Shown: piece by piece, positions 13,864-14,794 of the stretch
Layout of the letters: the number at the start of each line of letters is the position of its first letter
Position numbering within the stretch: position 1 is the stretch's first letter
Assembly: GCF_015058545.1 (NCBI RefSeq)
Contig: NZ_SVCB01000149.1
Coordinates: 1-14,794 of the forward strand
Source of the DNA: Veillonella sp.
Lineage (GTDB): Bacteria; Bacillota; Negativicutes; Veillonellales; Veillonellaceae
Length of the DNA: 14,794 nucleotides
Direction of reading: 5' to 3'
Made by a program: the position numbers and the translations under genes
The notes under the pieces: model-generated
Databases searched by the model: none
What the model was told of the DNA's origin: nothing
What the model saw: only the letters and a program-made list of their open reading frames with translations

Positions 13864-14794
13864 CAGGGTTCCTCGCTTCCCGGTTCGACAAGAAGCGATT
13901 GAGCCGCCGCAATAACGGCTTCGGTAGATATAACAGATACGCCTTTGTAATTGCCTTCCTTAATGATCTGTTTCATGCTTTTGCCTACTTCATACTCTTC
14001 CATTGATTCCAAGACTACGCAGTTCTGAGTGTATGGGCCGTAAAATTTAGGATTAGACGGACCATATAAGGCTACGAGCGGCACATGCTGGCTCACCGCC
14101 ACATGCATCGGTCCGGAATCATTGGTTATAAATAAACTGCAACGATGAATGGCGGCCGCCAATTCACCTAAACTGAATTTGCCCGTCGCCACAATCGGCG
14201 TATGTTTCATGTGTGCTACTACATCGGCCACCATGTCTTCATCCATAGGCCCACCGAAAAATACAATCTTATAGCCGTGGTCGGCAAAATAATCAGCCAC
14301 CGCCGCAAATCGTTCTTTCGGCCAACGTTTTTCGGGAACGGCACTGCCTACATTAAAGCCGATAACCGTATCCACATCACTGACGCCATGGGATTCATAA
14401 AACTCAGTTACCTTTGTCTCCCATTCGGGACAGGTATATATTTCAAGGCCTTTATTGGACGTATCCTTTACGCCCAACTGTTCCAACACATTAATGTACA
14501 TATCCGCAGCATGACGTGTTTTACGATCAAGGCGCGTATACTTCGTCATAAACGGACGGAACAGAAAATGGCTCATGCCCACCGTAATTTTGCCGTGTAA
14601 AGCCCATGCAAAAAAGCTGGTTCGTTCGTTGGGATGAATATTGATTACCACATCCGGACGACCTTCTTTTTCGCGTAATTCATGAGCTATCCGTCTTAGA
14701 GCACTAATGCTGTTGTCGCGGCCTTTTTTATCAATCGTTACTATACTGTCTATATTCGGATTATATTGCATAACCTCTTTTAATTTTTCATCCA
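13863..14794 (-). CDS. Glycosyltransferase family 9 (heptosyltransferase-like), 5' end outside window
   Basis: GT9 enzymes transfer heptose or related sugars from nucleotide donors to the LPS core or other surface glycans at the inner face of the inner membrane. The visible part has DVVINIHPNERTSFFAWAL, the donor-domain start GFNVGSAVPEKRWPKERFA, GYKIVFFGGPMDEDM and the nucleotide-sugar segment FITNDSGPMHVA followed by VALYGPSNP. A Met occurs at 14771, but the frame is open upstream to the edge (DEKLKEV before that Met), and this continues family-like sequence (LKEVMQYNPNIDSIVTIDK). The first Rossmann strand and Gly-rich loop expected of GT9 enzymes are missing, so the true start lies to the right of the window. 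It is consistent with an LPS-bearing diderm Firmicute. The acceptor sugar is unknown. Confidence 0.9.
   Translation of the reverse strand, partial: DEKLKEVMQYNPNIDSIVTIDKKGRDNSISALRRIAHELREKEGRPDVVINIHPNERTSFFAWALHGKITVGMSHFLFRPFMTKYTRLDRKTRHAADMYINVLEQLGVKDTSNKGLEIYTCPEWETKVTEFYESHGVSDVDTVIGFNVGSAVPEKRWPKERFAAVADYFADHGYKIVFFGGPMDEDMVADVVAHMKHTPIVATGKFSLGELAAAIHRCSLFITNDSGPMHVAVSQHVPLVALYGPSNPKFYGPYTQNCVVLESMEEYEVGKSMKQIIKEGNYKGVSVISTEAVIAAAQSLLVEPGSEEP

Noticed and set aside
14769..14771. ATG at 14771 as the start of the GT9 gene
   Set aside because: The frame stays open to the window edge with family-like sequence, no proper N-terminal Rossmann loop is present downstream of it, and GT9 proteins usually have some 40 or more further residues there.
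1..14794. Phage, IS element, CRISPR array, toxin-antitoxin or defence system
   Set aside because: No transposase, integrase, direct-repeat array, tRNA or small paired-gene signature is visible on either strand. Apart from tpsB and the spacer, the content is core metabolism.

Overview
The window reads as a chromosomal segment of a diderm Firmicute (class Negativicutes), most likely Veillonella or a close relative. Three things support this. The gene set combines low-GC Firmicute housekeeping genes with outer-membrane genes: a two-partner-secretion TpsB transporter and a GT9 (heptosyltransferase-type) glycosyltransferase. Ribosome binding sites are strong AGGAGG-type sequences. Promoters are AT-rich and SigA-like. 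The genus is an inference from recall, not from a search. Every gene I can support lies on the minus strand, so transcription runs from the high-coordinate end towards base 1.

In the direction of transcription: a GT9 glycosyltransferase (its start lies beyond the right edge) overlaps a DnaQ-type exonuclease carrying a zinc-ribbon-like segment. An operon of M18 aminopeptidase, an unknown 120-residue protein and an ArsC/Spx-family thioredoxin-fold protein follows, joined by two TAATG stop/start overlaps. Next is a three-gene ABC importer (lipoprotein, permease, ATPase) of the PF04392 / TrpXYZ-like type, with a terminator-like UUCG hairpin between the lipoprotein and permease genes. Then come rpsO with a structured leader, pnp and dut (closed by a clear terminator), and a nudF-like Nudix hydrolase, deoB and an unknown 100-residue protein. 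After a 476-base gene-free spacer containing nested hairpin repeats, the window ends inside a tpsB gene running off the left edge.

The groups make metabolic sense. PNPase and S15 serve RNA turnover and translation. dUTPase cleans the nucleotide pool. ADP-ribose pyrophosphatase yields ribose 5-phosphate, which DeoB interconverts with ribose 1-phosphate. The aminopeptidase and the probable aromatic-amino-acid importer serve amino-acid supply. The GT9 enzyme and TpsB serve the outer membrane.

Most of the window is ordinary core genome, and I see no phage, IS element, CRISPR array, tRNA or rRNA. The most unusual signal is in tpsB. The signal-peptide frame and the transporter frame are offset by -1 exactly at a U UUU UUA heptamer, the classic -1 slippery sequence. 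It may be a programmed frameshift, a phase-variable T tract, a genuine mutation or a one-base sequence error. The remaining findings are candidate regulatory structures.
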